From assembly GCA_937914675.1 (NCBI GenBank), contig CALDOC010000191.1:1-28420 (forward strand): 28,420 nucleotides of DNA. Direction: 5' to 3'. This stretch comes from an uncultured Sulfurimonas sp. Lineage in GTDB: Bacteria > Campylobacterota > Campylobacteria > Campylobacterales > Sulfurimonadaceae. Position numbers and translations under genes: made by a program. Positions 1 to 13,900 of the stretch are shown here, one piece after another (positions within the stretch are counted from its first letter, which is position 1; every line of letters begins with the position of its first letter). The notes below the pieces were generated by a model. It was not told where the DNA came from and did not search any database. It worked only from the letters and a program-made list of their open reading frames with translations.

Positions 1-1
1 T

Positions 2-1989
2 AACGCTACCGCTTAGAGTGAGAGAATTGGCGCTGACGTCAAGCGTATCGCTTAGCGTTAGAGTTGATAAATCTAAACTTCCAGCCTCATCGACAAAAGC
101 GCTTTGCACATTTGCCAACGCTAAACTATCTACGTCTATCTCCACTTTGTCGGTCGCGCCGCCAAAAGTGGTTTTGCTATTTACGTTGAGCGTTGTAGCC
201 GTAACGTTTATGGCGTCTCCATTGTCGTCCGTGACGTCCCCATTCGCTTTTAACGAAACTGTCGCTCCTAGCGCGTTTATGGTTCCCAGCGATAAACTCT
301 CGGCCTCAACTGAAACGTCGCCGGAAGTTTGTACCGAAGTAAGCTTTAAAGCCCCTTCGTTGACTACGCTTATCGCGCCTGAAACGCTCGTCGCGCTTAG
401 AGAGGCGACTTTTACGTTTAACGCGCCAACGCCGCTAGAAGCGTTTAAGCTAAGAGTTGTCGCCTGAACGTTTGCGCCGATTGCGCTTAAGTTGTCACTT
501 ATTGAACCAGTTGACGAAGTGACGCTTACTTTCGCGTTCGTTGCGACCATTGATAAAGAAACGCCGTTTTGCGCTTGAATTGAAACGTCCCCGTCTCCCG
601 TCGAGAGGAGCTTAACGCCATCGTTCATGACAAATGAGCCGGCGGAGTCTAAACTAATCCTTCCCGTGGTTTGCACTTTGGCGCTCTGCGTCAAATCTCC
701 ACTTTGCGTACTGATCGCGATATCGCCCGTCGCGTTTATCTTACCAAGCGTTAGAGCGTTCATGTCGTTTAAGTAAAGGCCTTTGACGTTGGCCACGTTG
801 AGAGTCGCGACGTCCACGTCAAAATCTTCACTAGACGAACCGATGTTGCCCGCTACGTTAAACGCCACGTCCGCCGTCGTCGTAAGGTTGCTTGTTTCAT
901 CCGCCGAGTTGTCTAGCAAGTCACCACTTTGAGTCGTAAGCGTAACGTTCGTAAAACCTTGCACCGAACCTAGTTTAATGTCAGTGTTCGCGTTGATCGA
1001 TAAAGAGCCGTTCTTGGTATCTATCAACTTGTCAACCACTACGCTACCTGTTGTGTTCGTGAGTTGTATGTCACCCGTAACATTGAGTAAATCTTTTATT
1101 TGCAACTCATTCGCGGATACGGTTAAGTCTATGTCTCCCGTCGAACTGTTGACGCTGAGCCCGTTCGCGTTTCCTTCAATGATGATATTTCCAGTTACGT
1201 TGACGCTACCGTTAAACGTAACGCTTGAAGCGTCTTTTATGTGTAAATCGCCACTCACGACCAAATCATGGTCAAACACGACGTTGCCCGTCGCGGTGAT
1301 GTTTAAGTCGCCATTCATGGTGACCGATTGCGTAAAGTTGACGTTCGCTCCGGACACGCTTAAGCCCTCAAGCGCGTCGTTGGAACCTATCATGGCGTTG
1401 AACAAAACGTTGCCGTTCGTCGAACTTACGCTGAGTTTGTCGTCACCGGCAACGCCGTCGCCATCTATGGAGTGAAGCGCGTCGCCGCCAATGGTGATAT
1501 CGCCATCAACCGCGGAAAGCGTTATCGTATTGTCGCTAAGGACGCCACCATCGATTTTAACGGAGTCGTTCAAATCTATCACGCCCGCGCCATTTACGGA
1601 CACGTCGTTGCTAATCGTCGTAGTATGTCCCGAACCTCTTACAAAAAATGAACTGTCGCCCATAAACAAAAGTTTGTCTCCAACGAAGACTTCTCCACCT
1701 TGACCTGGATTTTTCACCACTAAAGTGCTTTTAAAAGTTATCTCGCCTGCGGCGTCGCTCTTGTCTCCCAACGTTATTTTGGCGCTCGTCTCATCGCTTC
1801 CAATTTCTAAAATTGAGAGCGAGCTTAGATTGTCCAGTTCATTTAAATCAAGTTGCATGCTATCTTTGGTATCGGCGCTTGTGTTTCCAATAACGATGGC
1901 TTTGCTCGCGTCGGTTCCTGAAATTACGAGTTTTTCTATGTTGTCGGCGATTGCCGAGTCAAACGTGAAGTCATCGGCTTGATAGTTTG
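2..1989 (-). other. Second filamentous-haemagglutinin-like beta-helix region (open at window edge)
   Basis: About 660 residues of regular rungs such as G-D-I-T-I-G-G-D-A-L, NGDLNITATGNVVFDHDL, N-G-S-V-N-V-T-G-N-I-I-I-E-G-N, TSGDVSVEAESLSLGTINAL and S-L-K-A-N-G-D-V-T-D. Rungs of roughly 20 residues with conserved G-(D/N) turns are the hallmark of haemagglutinin-type parallel beta-helices. A Ca-site-like turn (D-G-D-G-V-A-G-D-D-K-L) occurs near 1470-1435. The frame runs off the left edge without a stop, so the protein continues. Confidence 0.75.
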
Positions 1990-4900
1990 AGACGTTGTAA
2001 ATGTTGACCGCTATGTTGCTATTCCCCGCGTGCACGTTTGCGCCATACACATAGTCATAAAGAGTTATGGCGTCACTCACGCTACCTATGGCGCTTGTAA
2101 CTCTCGTATCGGAAATTGTCGTCGAATTTGAAGTCCAGTCATATGTATAATCTGCAATTTCAGGGTTTATCACCGTAGAGTTTCCACTATAATGCGCCTC
2201 GACGCGAATTTGTTCTATGTTGTTTTGGTACTTTCCACCCTCATAATCAACCAAATCTATTCTAGTTCCACCGACGCCGCCCTCTATCCAAGGACCCCAG
2301 TTTTGACCACTTGGGTCATTTATACTATCATCGTTGTTAAACTGCACCTTGGTGTCTTCTGGAATAAAGATAACGCTATAATCATTGTCGTTAAGTTCAC
2401 CGATTTTACCATTAATTTTAACGTTTAAAGCGGGACCTAAATCAGAAAAATCATTATAATACCCATCATACTCTGGTAAAAATTTGTGCGCGTAATCATT
2501 ACTGTTTGTCAAGTTCGCGCCTGGGTAGTTGTACATGATCACGTAACCATCGCCCGACGCGCTCGTTACGTGAGCGGAACTCATCTCATTCTTCCAGCTA
2601 CTTCCATAATCCGCTAAATCATATACGCCCTCTGTAAAAGTTAAAGACTCGCCTCCATATTGAGGGTCTTTATAGACCGTCACTACCGCGTCGCCAACTA
2701 CCTCTATTGAGGAGTACACGTTATTTATAGCGTCGACCGTCAGGTAAGAGTAATCATCAGTTTGTATATATGAACCTGGAGTAAAGACATGACCTTCGCC
2801 CTCTAAGTTCGCGTTGAGTACGAAGATGACTCCGTTTTCTTTCTTGCCTATCGCGTCCCAAATAGACGCGTCGGCGGACCAGAAATCATACGCGTCGGTT
2901 TGAACGCTCGACTCCGCGAACACTACGGTTTTGAGTTCCGAAGTTAATGAGCTAGTCGTCTCTACGTACTCTTGCGTTGCGACTATGTTGTCGGTCGTTC
3001 TACTCGCTGAGCCTTGAGCGTCCGTCGTACTCGCTTGCGTCACCCAAGTCGCGCCTATGTCGTAAGAGGAAGTGTCCGTGACGCCATCTATGACGTACGT
3101 AAATTTTCCACTATCGGCGACGTAACTTACGTCCCAAACGTCGGTGGTCGTGGTTCGCGTTGAAGTCCCACCGATTGTACTCAAAACAGTGGCGTTTAGG
3201 TCAGCTTCATTGAGCAGGCTTGCCTCAATTCGCATATCAGGAGTTATCTCTTGGGTATATTTTACCTTCGCCGTATAGTTATACGCGCCTGAAATTACAC
3301 TGCTGTCCTTTGATATAAAAGATGAAGTCGCTATGTCTTTTTGCGCTCCGTTTTGCATAAAGACGTACTTGTCGCTAAAACCATCGAGGTTAATTAAGAA
3401 GATTTTTTTCGTACTATCCGCCCATGCCGGAGTGTCGCTTGTTGAAGTGGTCACTCCGTTGAGAGTCGTATCTTGCGTGTAGTTTGCGAAAGAAAAATCA
3501 TACAGTTCTTTATAGCCAAGAGAGTCGAGAACGACACTTTTTTGCGCGTCGCTCAACGCTCCAAAATCTTCCGTAGTCGCTGGAGTTGCGCTTGTCCAAT
3601 CCAACTCGCTGTTTTTATAGTCGATTCCTTCTATAAAAATCGCTTTATACTGCGCGTCGGCATTCGCGTTTGGATTGAAATAACCCGCTTGCGCAAAGCT
3701 CATGTCCATGGAGTAAGAGACATTCCCTAGTTCCACTTTGGATATGTTAAACATCTCGCCACCGAGCTGTACGTTAAAATCGTTTGTCGCTGTAATGGAC
3801 GCTACTTCAAAGATGGTAACGTTACCCTCACTCAGCGTTTTAAGAGCGATCGCTTCTTCAAGTTGCGCAAAACTGTCTCTTAAACTAACGCCGCTATTTA
3901 AATCTATATCGTTATTTGAGACAATGTTTCCACTTACGTTAATGTTTTGATTTGCGTTTAAAAGCACTCTTGAGTCACCGTTTAAAGAGTTTACATTCCC
4001 ATTTACTTCAAGATATGAGGCTTTTAAATGTACCAATTCATTGGCGAAGATAGCACTATTCTCACCAACGGTTAGGGTATTATAAGACGCGACTCGCACG
4101 TTTGTTCCCGCTTGCGTTTGACTGTTTAAACTACCAAAAAGGCTGAAGTCGTCATTTGCTTGTAAAACAATCTCTTTGTCGCTACTGACGTTTGAAGCTG
4201 CGTCTATACTCATTTTAGTACTTGCGCTAAGCGCGATTAGTTCTTGCGAACTAAGAGTGGCGCCAACCAATCCAATGTCACCTTTACTCTCAACTCTTAG
4301 AAAATTAATTCCCTCTAAAGCCATGGTCACGTTGTTGAACTCAAGGTTGGCGTCCGATTTTATATTGAGCGAACCGTTGTAATTAAACGCGGTGTCTAAA
4401 ACTGCGTTTTCGAGTAAATGAACGTTGAGTTGGCTATTCGCGTTTACGCTAATAAACTGCGCGGTTTGAGCGTAAGTAAGCGCTGAAGCGGTTAAGTCTA
4501 TGTCGTTTGTCGCGGATACGACGCCATTGAGAGTTAAAACATTCGCGTCTATCACAAGTGAAGAGTTGTCTCCGTTCGCCACGAGAGAACCATCTATCGT
4601 CACGCTGTTTTTAGCGTTGATTTTCAAGTCGTCGCTAAGGTTAAGCTTCGCCGTGGACGTCACGACAAAACTACTTTGCGCGCCTAGCGTAGTGACGGTA
4701 ACGTCTTGCGCGTTGATTGTTGAAGATACGCTGAGCGCGTCTTCTATGTTAAAGACTACGTTATTGGTGTTTATATCCTGAGTGACGCTCATGCTCTTCG
4801 CGTTAAAAGTCAGATTGTCTACTGTGACTACGCCTTGTAGTCGTATCTCATTCGCTATGAACGTGATGTCGCTATCGATACTTGCGGATAAATTTGAGAG

Positions 4901-7900
4901 AAGAATGTCCGAGTTTGCGTCGCCTATGACGATAGAGTCAAACTCTCCTCCCAACTTCACAAAATCTTCTTGAGAGATTGCAAGTCTGTCGCTCAAATCG
5001 ACCGACGCGTCAAACGAACCAATCGCGAACTTGTTTGTGGCCAAAGATTCAACGTGAACGCCATTTTGTGAGCTGAGCGCCGTCGCGTCACTCAAATCAA
5101 GCGCGTCGGTTTTTAAAGTGATCGTTCCATAAGTTGTTTCTACGTTGTCTAGTTTGAGCGTGGTTCCCTCAAGGTTTACGTCTCTATAAAGCGCGTCGTT
5201 AGAGCTGTTTGTTACGCTTAGCGAACCAACGTCGGCTCGCACGACTCCCGAAATTCCATTCGCTTCTAAAGTAAGATTGGCGTCCGAGTTAAAGTGGACG
5301 TTGTTGACGTCGAGAACGCCCGTCGCAGTCGCCGTGAAGTCGATGGAGCTTAAGTCATAATCGGTTTCATTGCTTAAGATAAGATTATCAGAGACGTCAT
5401 AAATCTCGATTCCCTCTAAAGCGTCGTCAAAATTAATGGTTCCATCTTTGTAACGAATCGTTTGGCTCGCTAAAATAAACGCCTCATCGGAGATGATATT
5501 ATCAAATATTAGACTATCTTTTCCTTCTCCGGCGTTTAACTTAGTGTTTTTAAAAACATCGCTTACAAATATTTTATCGTCGCCCGCTCCCGCGTCTATG
5601 GTGTCGAAGCCATCTTCGACAATGATAACGTCGTCGCCCTTGCCTGCCGTAATTGCGTTTCTGCCACTCCCCATGTTGATGGTCGCGAAACCATCCGCGC
5701 TTGTATAAACGTCATTGCCGCCTTCGCCAAAATAACTAGCGCCTATCGTGGCGTTTATAAAGGTGTCATTACCCTCGCCACCGTAATAATTGCTCTCTAA
5801 AGCTCCTCCATATACTTTAAAAGTGTCTGTTCCCTCTCCACCTTTAAGGTTAATGATTTTATCTACCGTTTCATCAATGATAAAGGTATCGTTTCCTTCT
5901 CCCCCATCACCGATAATCTCGTTAATCCCTTTATACGCTTTTACGACGCCTAGTCCACTTACGTAAACGGTGTCGCCGAGTTGCGTAATGGTGTACTCTT
6001 CATTTATCATATCTTTATATACGTCGCCTGAACCTCTCTGCGCCCATCTGTCACCAACGTTTAAGTAGAGTTTGTCATCCACTTTAGTCGCGAGAATTGG
6101 ATCTTTTCCAAATTTCCACGTTAAGTCAAATCCCCTGCCATTTACGCTCGCGTGAACGTTAGCTTTAACAAAAGAGATTTCTACTCCCGCGTTAAATTCA
6201 AATAGTTTTGTCTCTTTCGTAATCAATTCATAATTCGGAAAAGTTAAACCTGTCGGAGTTGTGAAAGTGCCAACTTTTTTAAGCACATAGTAAATAAAAT
6301 CAACTTCGCCTGACAAATCCGCCGCAAAAAGATTGTTGCTGATTATAAGATGCAAATCTCCTTTTATCTTTAAAATTCCTAGGTTGAGCGTGATTGAAGC
6401 GTTTGACTCTATGTAAAACTGACCGTCGCTTCTAATATAACCCGATATGCCAACCTCAAAGACGTTAAAGAAGTTTAATGACGCTTCATTGATTCTAAGT
6501 TCAAAAACGCTATTTTTGATACTAATGGCGCCGTCAAACGTCGCTTTAAACGTAAGAACGTTGAGTGAACCTTTGAGCTCAAGATTAAAAGTGGTTCCAG
6601 CCGCCACGCCGGCGTACTCTTGAACCTTACTCGTGTTCATCTCGATTAAACCGCTCGCTTTCACGCCGATGATGCCTGAACCGATAGAGAGACTCGTTGA
6701 CGCCCTCATGGCGAAAATTGGACCTTCGTCCTCTGTGTTTAAGATGGCTATCGCCGCTTCAATCTCAATCTCTCCAAGTCCGCCCAAGGCTAATTTGAAA
6801 GCGCCCGCGGCTTCAATGCCACGAGTATTTATGGAGATGAACATGCTTCCGCTCATGAAGACCGCGTCTTTTATGTCAAGAGTGGCGGTACCAGCAATCA
6901 TAAATGAGAGCTTTTCTATCTCTGTATCTAGGTAATTTCCAGTCGTGTTTCCATCTTTGTCTATCTCTAAAGTTTTGACGGTTTGAGATTGGAGCGTAGT
7001 GTTTATCTGTAGTAAAAAACCACCCGCAAGGACAAACGCGTCGTTTTCTATCAGCGCCGAACCGCCGTCAAATGGATTGCCCACTTGCAGTGAACCATAG
7101 ATTCCACCATTAAAAAAGCCTAGCGTTCCACTGACCGATACAGGATTTAAGATTGGTAAATCTAGCGTCGCCGCTATGTCGATTCTTGCCTCTACCGTTG
7201 GCTTTACGCTACTGTCAAAAAGTCCGTCTACCGCGAAGAATATGAAGAACTCACCACTCACGTCAAGAGCGTCGCCAAGCACCAAACTACCAGCGCCCTC
7301 TAAGGAGATGTAAAAATCTTTCGCCTCAGTTGCGCCCTTAGGAGTCGCCGAGATTGTGAGACTTTCATAGCCCAAATTGTCTTGATACTTTTCATCGATT
7401 TGATACACGACGTCTTGTCCAAATGAATTTATGTTTAACGCGAAACTAGCGTCTAAATGCGCGTTTTCGCCAATGTTCGCTTTCAAATCAAACGCGAAAC
7501 TTCCAGCGATTCCATCACGAACGACCAAAAGCACCGTAGCTTCAGCGGACAAAAGAACGGTGTTTTCATTCCCTATACTTACAAGAGCTTGCGCAAACAG
7601 AGTAATCCCCGACGTCGCGTCCGCTTCAAAATCTACTACGCCCTGAACTTTAACAAGTTCGTAAATATTAATATCTAGCTGACCCGATACTTTTAAAAGT
7701 AAATTTGTATAATCAAGCACTATGGGTTTATCACGGTTACCCGTTGGTATAGCATACCCTTCGTGTACAATATCATTCGAATCACTCCAAGTAGATTTAC
7801 TAAAATCTACTGTATAAAATGCCACAGGAAGATTGCTTAACATATCGTTTGTTACAGTCAGAGTGTCTTTAGAGAGATTGACACGAGTACCAAAGTTAAG

Positions 7901-10900
7901 TTTAAAGTTCACATCCTCAGCTTGCATAGTAATACCATCAATTCCAACAAAACCAAGTACATTAATATCTGCATATCCAGCAACATACACTCCAAACTTA
8001 AGACCATCAAGACGGATAACAGACTCAAGCATCACAACGATTCCTAAATCCATATCATCAAGAACGATACCTATGGCGTCTTCATTTCTTGTGTCATTTT
8101 CATCTATACGACCATCATTATTTGTATCTGAAAAATAACCACCCACTCCGGCAAAACCGTTGATATTATTCATAGCAAAAGCTAAAGTGGTCACACTCGT
8201 CACATCCCCATTACTAAGCGTTACCTCTTCGCCACCTTTTTTAGTGATTGCCATGGAACCGGTTGTTTGGATAAAACCTCCGATATTAAGCTCAAAATAC
8301 CCTACTCCAATCTGAATAATATCCATATCATAATCAAGTATAACAGCATTGGCGCCACCAGCGCTCATAGCATATCCCGCAGTGTCGATTTTACCGTTTG
8401 AGTTTACATCTTCACGCTCATCTAAGATTCCATTTCCATTAGTATCTTCACCCTCATCAAGTGAACCGTTTCCATTTAAATCTTCTGTTGGGTCTAAGAT
8501 GCCATTACCATTTAAATCTTCAGTATAATCTTTAAAACTCGCTTTCCAGTCAATAAATGGCGCACCCTTAAGCTGTATGATTCCATTGACTATTGCACTT
8601 GTTTGTGGGTCTTTTATATCAAGGTAAAACGTGTTTATGTTGACGCTGACGTCTTGAATGCTAAAGGCAAGAGTGTCTTCATTGATTCCAACAATCCCAG
8701 CCTCTGCAATATCCACTTTAACTGTTGCAAAAACAGGTTGGAGAGCACCAAGACCCAACCGCGCCGCGACTAGCGGAGTTGAGAGCATCAAAGCAAAATC
8801 CGCGTCTTGAATCGCCACGCCGATGGCTCCAGCGTTTACGACGTCATTGTCGTCAATGACGCCATCATTGTTCGTATCTGAGATATATGGACCGCCAATC
8901 CCGACAAAACCATTGAGGTTAGAGCCTGCAAAACCAATCGAGGACATGTCAAGCGCGAATCTATCTAAAGAGAAGATGTCGCCTAAATCGTATGAGTCTA
9001 TTTTGCCACTTTCGATTAAACTGTCTAAAAGCGGCTGCAATCCTCCAAGCCCGATTTTCACTTCAAAAGCGCTTTTCATCGTCATCGCGAAAGAGCCGCT
9101 TAGATATAAAAACTGTGAAATTTGAAATTCCGCGAAGCCAATTCCCACGTCAAAAGACGCGGTGGTAAAATCAAGATAAACCGCTTCGCCGCCAGTCTCG
9201 ACTTTAAATCCTGCCGATTGCTCTTGTGTCGCTGGAAGACTCGATGCAAAGTCAATCCACTCATTAGCACTCTCTCCACGTGTTGCCTGATTGAGATTTA
9301 GCTCTATATCTTTTAGTGTTACTTCTAAAAAGTCACCCACACCGATTATACCAGCTTGTGCTACATGTACTTTTGCGGCAATGGCTTGAAGAGGTGCTTT
9401 TGTACTCGTTAAAGAGAGTGTCTCAGTAAATACTGCAAAACCAAAATCTGCATTATTAACATAGATACCAAGTGCTTTTCCTGCATCACCGCTACCATAA
9501 TATGGACCATGAAGTCCGATGAACATGTCTACGTTACTCGCGCCAAAACTAAGGTATGAAAATTGAGTCGTCTGCGCGCTACTTCCGCCTAAAAGACCGC
9601 CACTTACGTCACCTAAGAGGTTGCCGTTGCTATCTTCTACGTTGAGCTCAATGCCTTTGCCTACGCTCATGGCGACGTTACCGCTGATATGCACAAAATT
9701 GAGAAGGACTATGTGAACGCCGCTCATTTCAACGCCAAACTTGGAGCCGTTTGAACCGTCGATGTCCATGACGAAATCGCCACCGCCATTTTTAGCGTGA
9801 ATGAGAAGATTTTTCGCGGAGTAATCAATGGTGAGTCCATTAATTTTATCAGCGGTATTAATGACGACGTTTGTATTCTCAACCGACAGAGTCAAGAACT
9901 TTCCAAGACCAAGTATGCTTGTTTCGCTTGAGTTTGACTGCATGCTAAACCAAACGCCCTGAGAGAGTGGACTGTAGACGAGAGCCATCCCTATGTCTAA
10001 GTTGAGTATCTCCAACCCAACGCCGTTGCCGCCAATAAAGACGTCCAAGTCGGTAATCGCGAAGGTGAGCATAGTCACGCTTTGCGTGCTGCCATCTGAC
10101 ATAATCATGCTTTGGAGTTTGAAATTAATGTCAATTTTTTTATCAAACTTAATCAAATCAAAAGCGTTGATGTAAGCGTCTCCGCCCAACGCGACGTAAG
10201 AACCAAGCGCGCCATCAAGATTTAGGTCAAAATCAAGAGCGCTTATGGAGACGCCGCCCATCGCTTGATAATCGATTACCAAGTCGTCCGCGGACGCGGT
10301 GTTGATGTTTAAGTAAACGTTTTGAGCGGATATTTCTAGCCCGCCCAAGCCCACCAATCCCATGGAAAGCGCTGATGATTGAATCGTCGTCCATTGGCGT
10401 TTCGCTTCACCTTTTTCTTTCATGACGGCCAAAACGAAATCAAACTCCAGCAATTCAAAGCCTATTCTTTTCTCTGGATCGTTCATGTTAAAGCCAGCGA
10501 AAGCGTCCACGTTGTTAGCCGCTAAGATAAGGCTGTTGACGTCTGTCGTCGTCCCATCGGAGAGGATGACTTCACGAGAAGATTTCTCAAACGCGAAATC
10601 TCCCGAGAGCGCGACGAAATCAAAGAGGTTAATGTCAAGTGAACCAGCGACAAGAAGTTTCTCTCCCGACATGTCAAGTGTTATTCCCTCTTCGTCACCT
10701 ACGGTAACTCCACCGATGGAACCACCAAATCCAGTTGAGAGCGTTAAACTGTTGAGCGCAAAATCAATTGTCGTGCCATCTTTTGAAGCGGTGTTTATCT
10801 CTAAAACGAGAGAATCCGCTGAGATGGTGACTTTGCCTATTCCAACAAAAGCCACTTGATTTATCTCCGCTTTGGCGCTTACCCAGTAGTTTCTAGGTTT

Positions 10901-13900
10901 GTCCACCTGAACGAATATTCCTAAACCAAAATTCGCGTCAACGATTTTAAATCCAATTTCGTTTGAAGTTCCCTCGTCAAACCCCGCGAACATGTCAATG
11001 TTCGTTTGGCTAAAAGAGAGATACCCTACTGAAACGGTTGAGCCATCGTTGAGCGTGAGCGTTTTTAGCGTTTGAGAGAATGATATGTGCTTATCAAATT
11101 TTACAAAGTCAAAGAGATTAAAGACAAAATCGCCCTCTAAAGAGATGAGAGTGTCCGTGCTTTTTGGCATGTCAAAAACAAGCGTTCTCACTTGAACGTT
11201 TTGCGCTGAAAAATCTACCATACTGCCATCGTTCGCGGCTTGATTGAGATTTATTTTGGCGTTTGAAGCGCTAATTTGAAAGTTGTCTATTCCAACAAAC
11301 CCTAAACTATCCACGTTTGCGGAGATTGCCGACCAAGTGCGCTTGTTCTCTACGCCTCTTTCACTCATGGTGAGCATGACGAAATCAAGGTTTTGCACTT
11401 CAAAACCAACCGCGTCGGGCGTGTCGTATCCAAAACCGACAAAAGCGCTCACTCCTACCGCGCCAGTCGTGAGAGTGTCCACTTCCACGGTTGTGGCGTC
11501 CGCGAGAGTTAGCGTTTCTTGACCTTTTTCAAAGACTATCTCCGCGGTGAGATATAAGAAACTATACGCTTTTAACGTAATTTTTCCAGAGACTTCCAAA
11601 GTTTGCGTAGTCATGTCAAGGTTTATGTCGCCAGCGCCTGTCACGACGCCAAAAGTCTCTTGAGTGGCGGCGAAATCAATGGCCGTGTTATCACTCGCTT
11701 TTAAATTGACCACCACGTTTAAATTTTCGCCACTTAAAATTACATTATCGCCCAAGCCATCAAGCGAAACCGCTCCAACGCTAGCTTTGGCGCCTATCCA
11801 AGTTCTGTTGTATGACGTTAGCGTCGCTTCATTATAGATGGATGAGTTCACGACCGCCACGTAAAAGTTCACGTCCTCTAAACGAAGACCGACAAAACTT
11901 TCGGTTCCCGCGTTCAAACCTGCGTACGCGTTCACGTTTAGCCCGTAAAACGCGAAATAACTGTTGTTTTCCAACAGCTCTTGACCATCGTCCAAAACCA
12001 TGCTTTTTTGAGATATTTCAAGACCGAACGTTCCACTAAAGAGTAAAAAATCTTTGACCTTTAAGTTCATGTCAAGCTGGGCTTTAATGATTTGGCCATC
12101 GTTGCCATTCATGTCTAAAACCACGTCGCCAAAGCCATAAGCGGAGTCTAAAAGTTCAATAGTCTTGGCGTAATCAATAACGCCGCCATCTTGAGCGCTT
12201 AAATTTACCGCTATTTCAATGTTGCTAATGCCAAAAGAGATCTCACTTGTGCCTAAACCTACAAATCCCGCGCTTTGAGCGGAGAATTTTGCTGACGAGT
12301 ACTTCTGTTGCGTCGCTTTATCCGTCGCTAACGCTATTGAAAAGTTAATGTCGCTCAGCGCCACGCCTATCGCCTCTTCGGTGTTCGCGTAGCGTCCAAA
12401 GAAAACATCTACGCTGTTTGCGCCAAACACTAGCATGTCTAAAGAGTGTACAGACTCGTCATTTGAAACATACACGGAACTACCTGACGTTTTTTGTAGA
12501 AAAATGGAACCCGCAATCTCGACATAATCGGAAATAACGAGTTCAACGTCTAAAAAGACGCTAACGTAATCGCCTTTTGCCAAATCCAAATTAAGCGCGA
12601 TAGTTTGTATTTGAGCGTAATCATCCATGCCAGCGACGACGGAGACGCTCGTTTTTGTATAATCCACCAAACTTGAGTCATTGGCTGATTTGTTAATTTC
12701 AACGTTTGCGTAATTCACTATGAACGTCACGTCGTCAAACCCGAGTAAATCCGCGCTTCCTATGGAAGCGTTTACGCTCAACCAAGATCTTTGCGAGCCT
12801 ATTTCGCTAAAGGAGACTAAGCCAAAATCAACATTCGTTAAGCGAACTCCTACGTCGTCGCTCTCATCGACTGTACCCTTGTCATATCCAACAAAAGCGC
12901 TTGCGTTTAAAATGCCTATCCTTAGGCTTGAGACTTCTATCGCCTCGGTTTGCGAATTTACATAAATCTCTTCTATATCTTTCGTCTCAATCGCAAAAGA
13001 GCCATTAATGGTAACCGCGTCGTATAGATTCACGCTCACAGTTCCACCAACTTGCATGATGGCTCCGTAGAATCCATCCATGCTAAACTTCATCGATTGT
13101 TGCGTTCCCGTAGCGTCCACTCCCAAATTAACCTCTAAATCGGTATAAGACGTTTCATTAAAAGTGCTTACGTAATCAACGGCCGTTCCGTCGCTCTCTC
13201 TTGTGTTTATCTTTAAAAACGCGTTGCTGACGTTAAAGTCGATTCCATTCATTCCGACTAAAGACAAGGAACCTATGCTTCCCTCTACGGAAGTCCAAGA
13301 TCTTGCTCCTTGCGCTACGTTTTCATGCATCACGACTAAAGCTAAATCCAGATTTTCTATTTTTATTCCCGTAGTCGCGCTTCCTATGTAAGCGTTTGCG
13401 TCGAGAAAACCTAAACTTAGGAGACTAACGCTAGGATTTTGACTGTCCACTATCGCTTGTAAACGCTCAATCTCAATAATCTGTAGGTCCACTTGGGCGA
13501 TAAGCGCGTTACGCTCTGCCGCTATTTTTTTAGTGTCGTTATTTAACGACGCTCCTTTGTTGGGTTTCAAGCTCTTATAGGCTGAAATGGCCTTCTCTTT
13601 TGTAGATTTATATTTATCGTAAAGGTCTTGTATCTGTTGCACGTCTTGGCTTGTTTTTTCTATTAAACTCTTAAGTTCTGGAACTAAATCCTCACCGTCA
13701 GTAAGATTAATGGCGATGGCATCCTTCGTCTCTATGGCAAAACCGCCACTCACTTGCGCAAAACCAAAAAGATTGACGTTGGCAAAACCGCGCATGGAGA
13801 GAACGCCGCCGTTTTTGGCGTCCATGTCAAAAACTACGCTAGAATCAACGCCTGTTTTAATCTCTAAGTTGTTTTGTGAAAAATCCAGCGCGTCACTATA

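Noticed and set aside
18..467. Plus-strand open frame of 149 codons, and the many similar plus-strand frames up to 209 codons (27072-27701)
   Set aside because: They are antisense to the giant minus-strand frame. Its common codons such as GCG, ACG, GTC and AAC rarely give stops on the other strand. Their products are low-complexity Ser/Thr/Pro/Leu strings that recur with the repeat period, with no family signature or ribosome site.
8385..8545. Dockerin domain
   Set aside because: The Asp/Asn loops resemble dockerin calcium loops, but several are spaced only about 10-15 residues apart in tandem and lack the helices between paired loops, so TSP3-like or EF-hand-like loops fit better.
13436..13695. 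Separate small helical protein gene
   Set aside because: The helical stretch is in the same frame as the units on both sides, with no stop, start or ribosome site, so it is an insertion within the giant protein.
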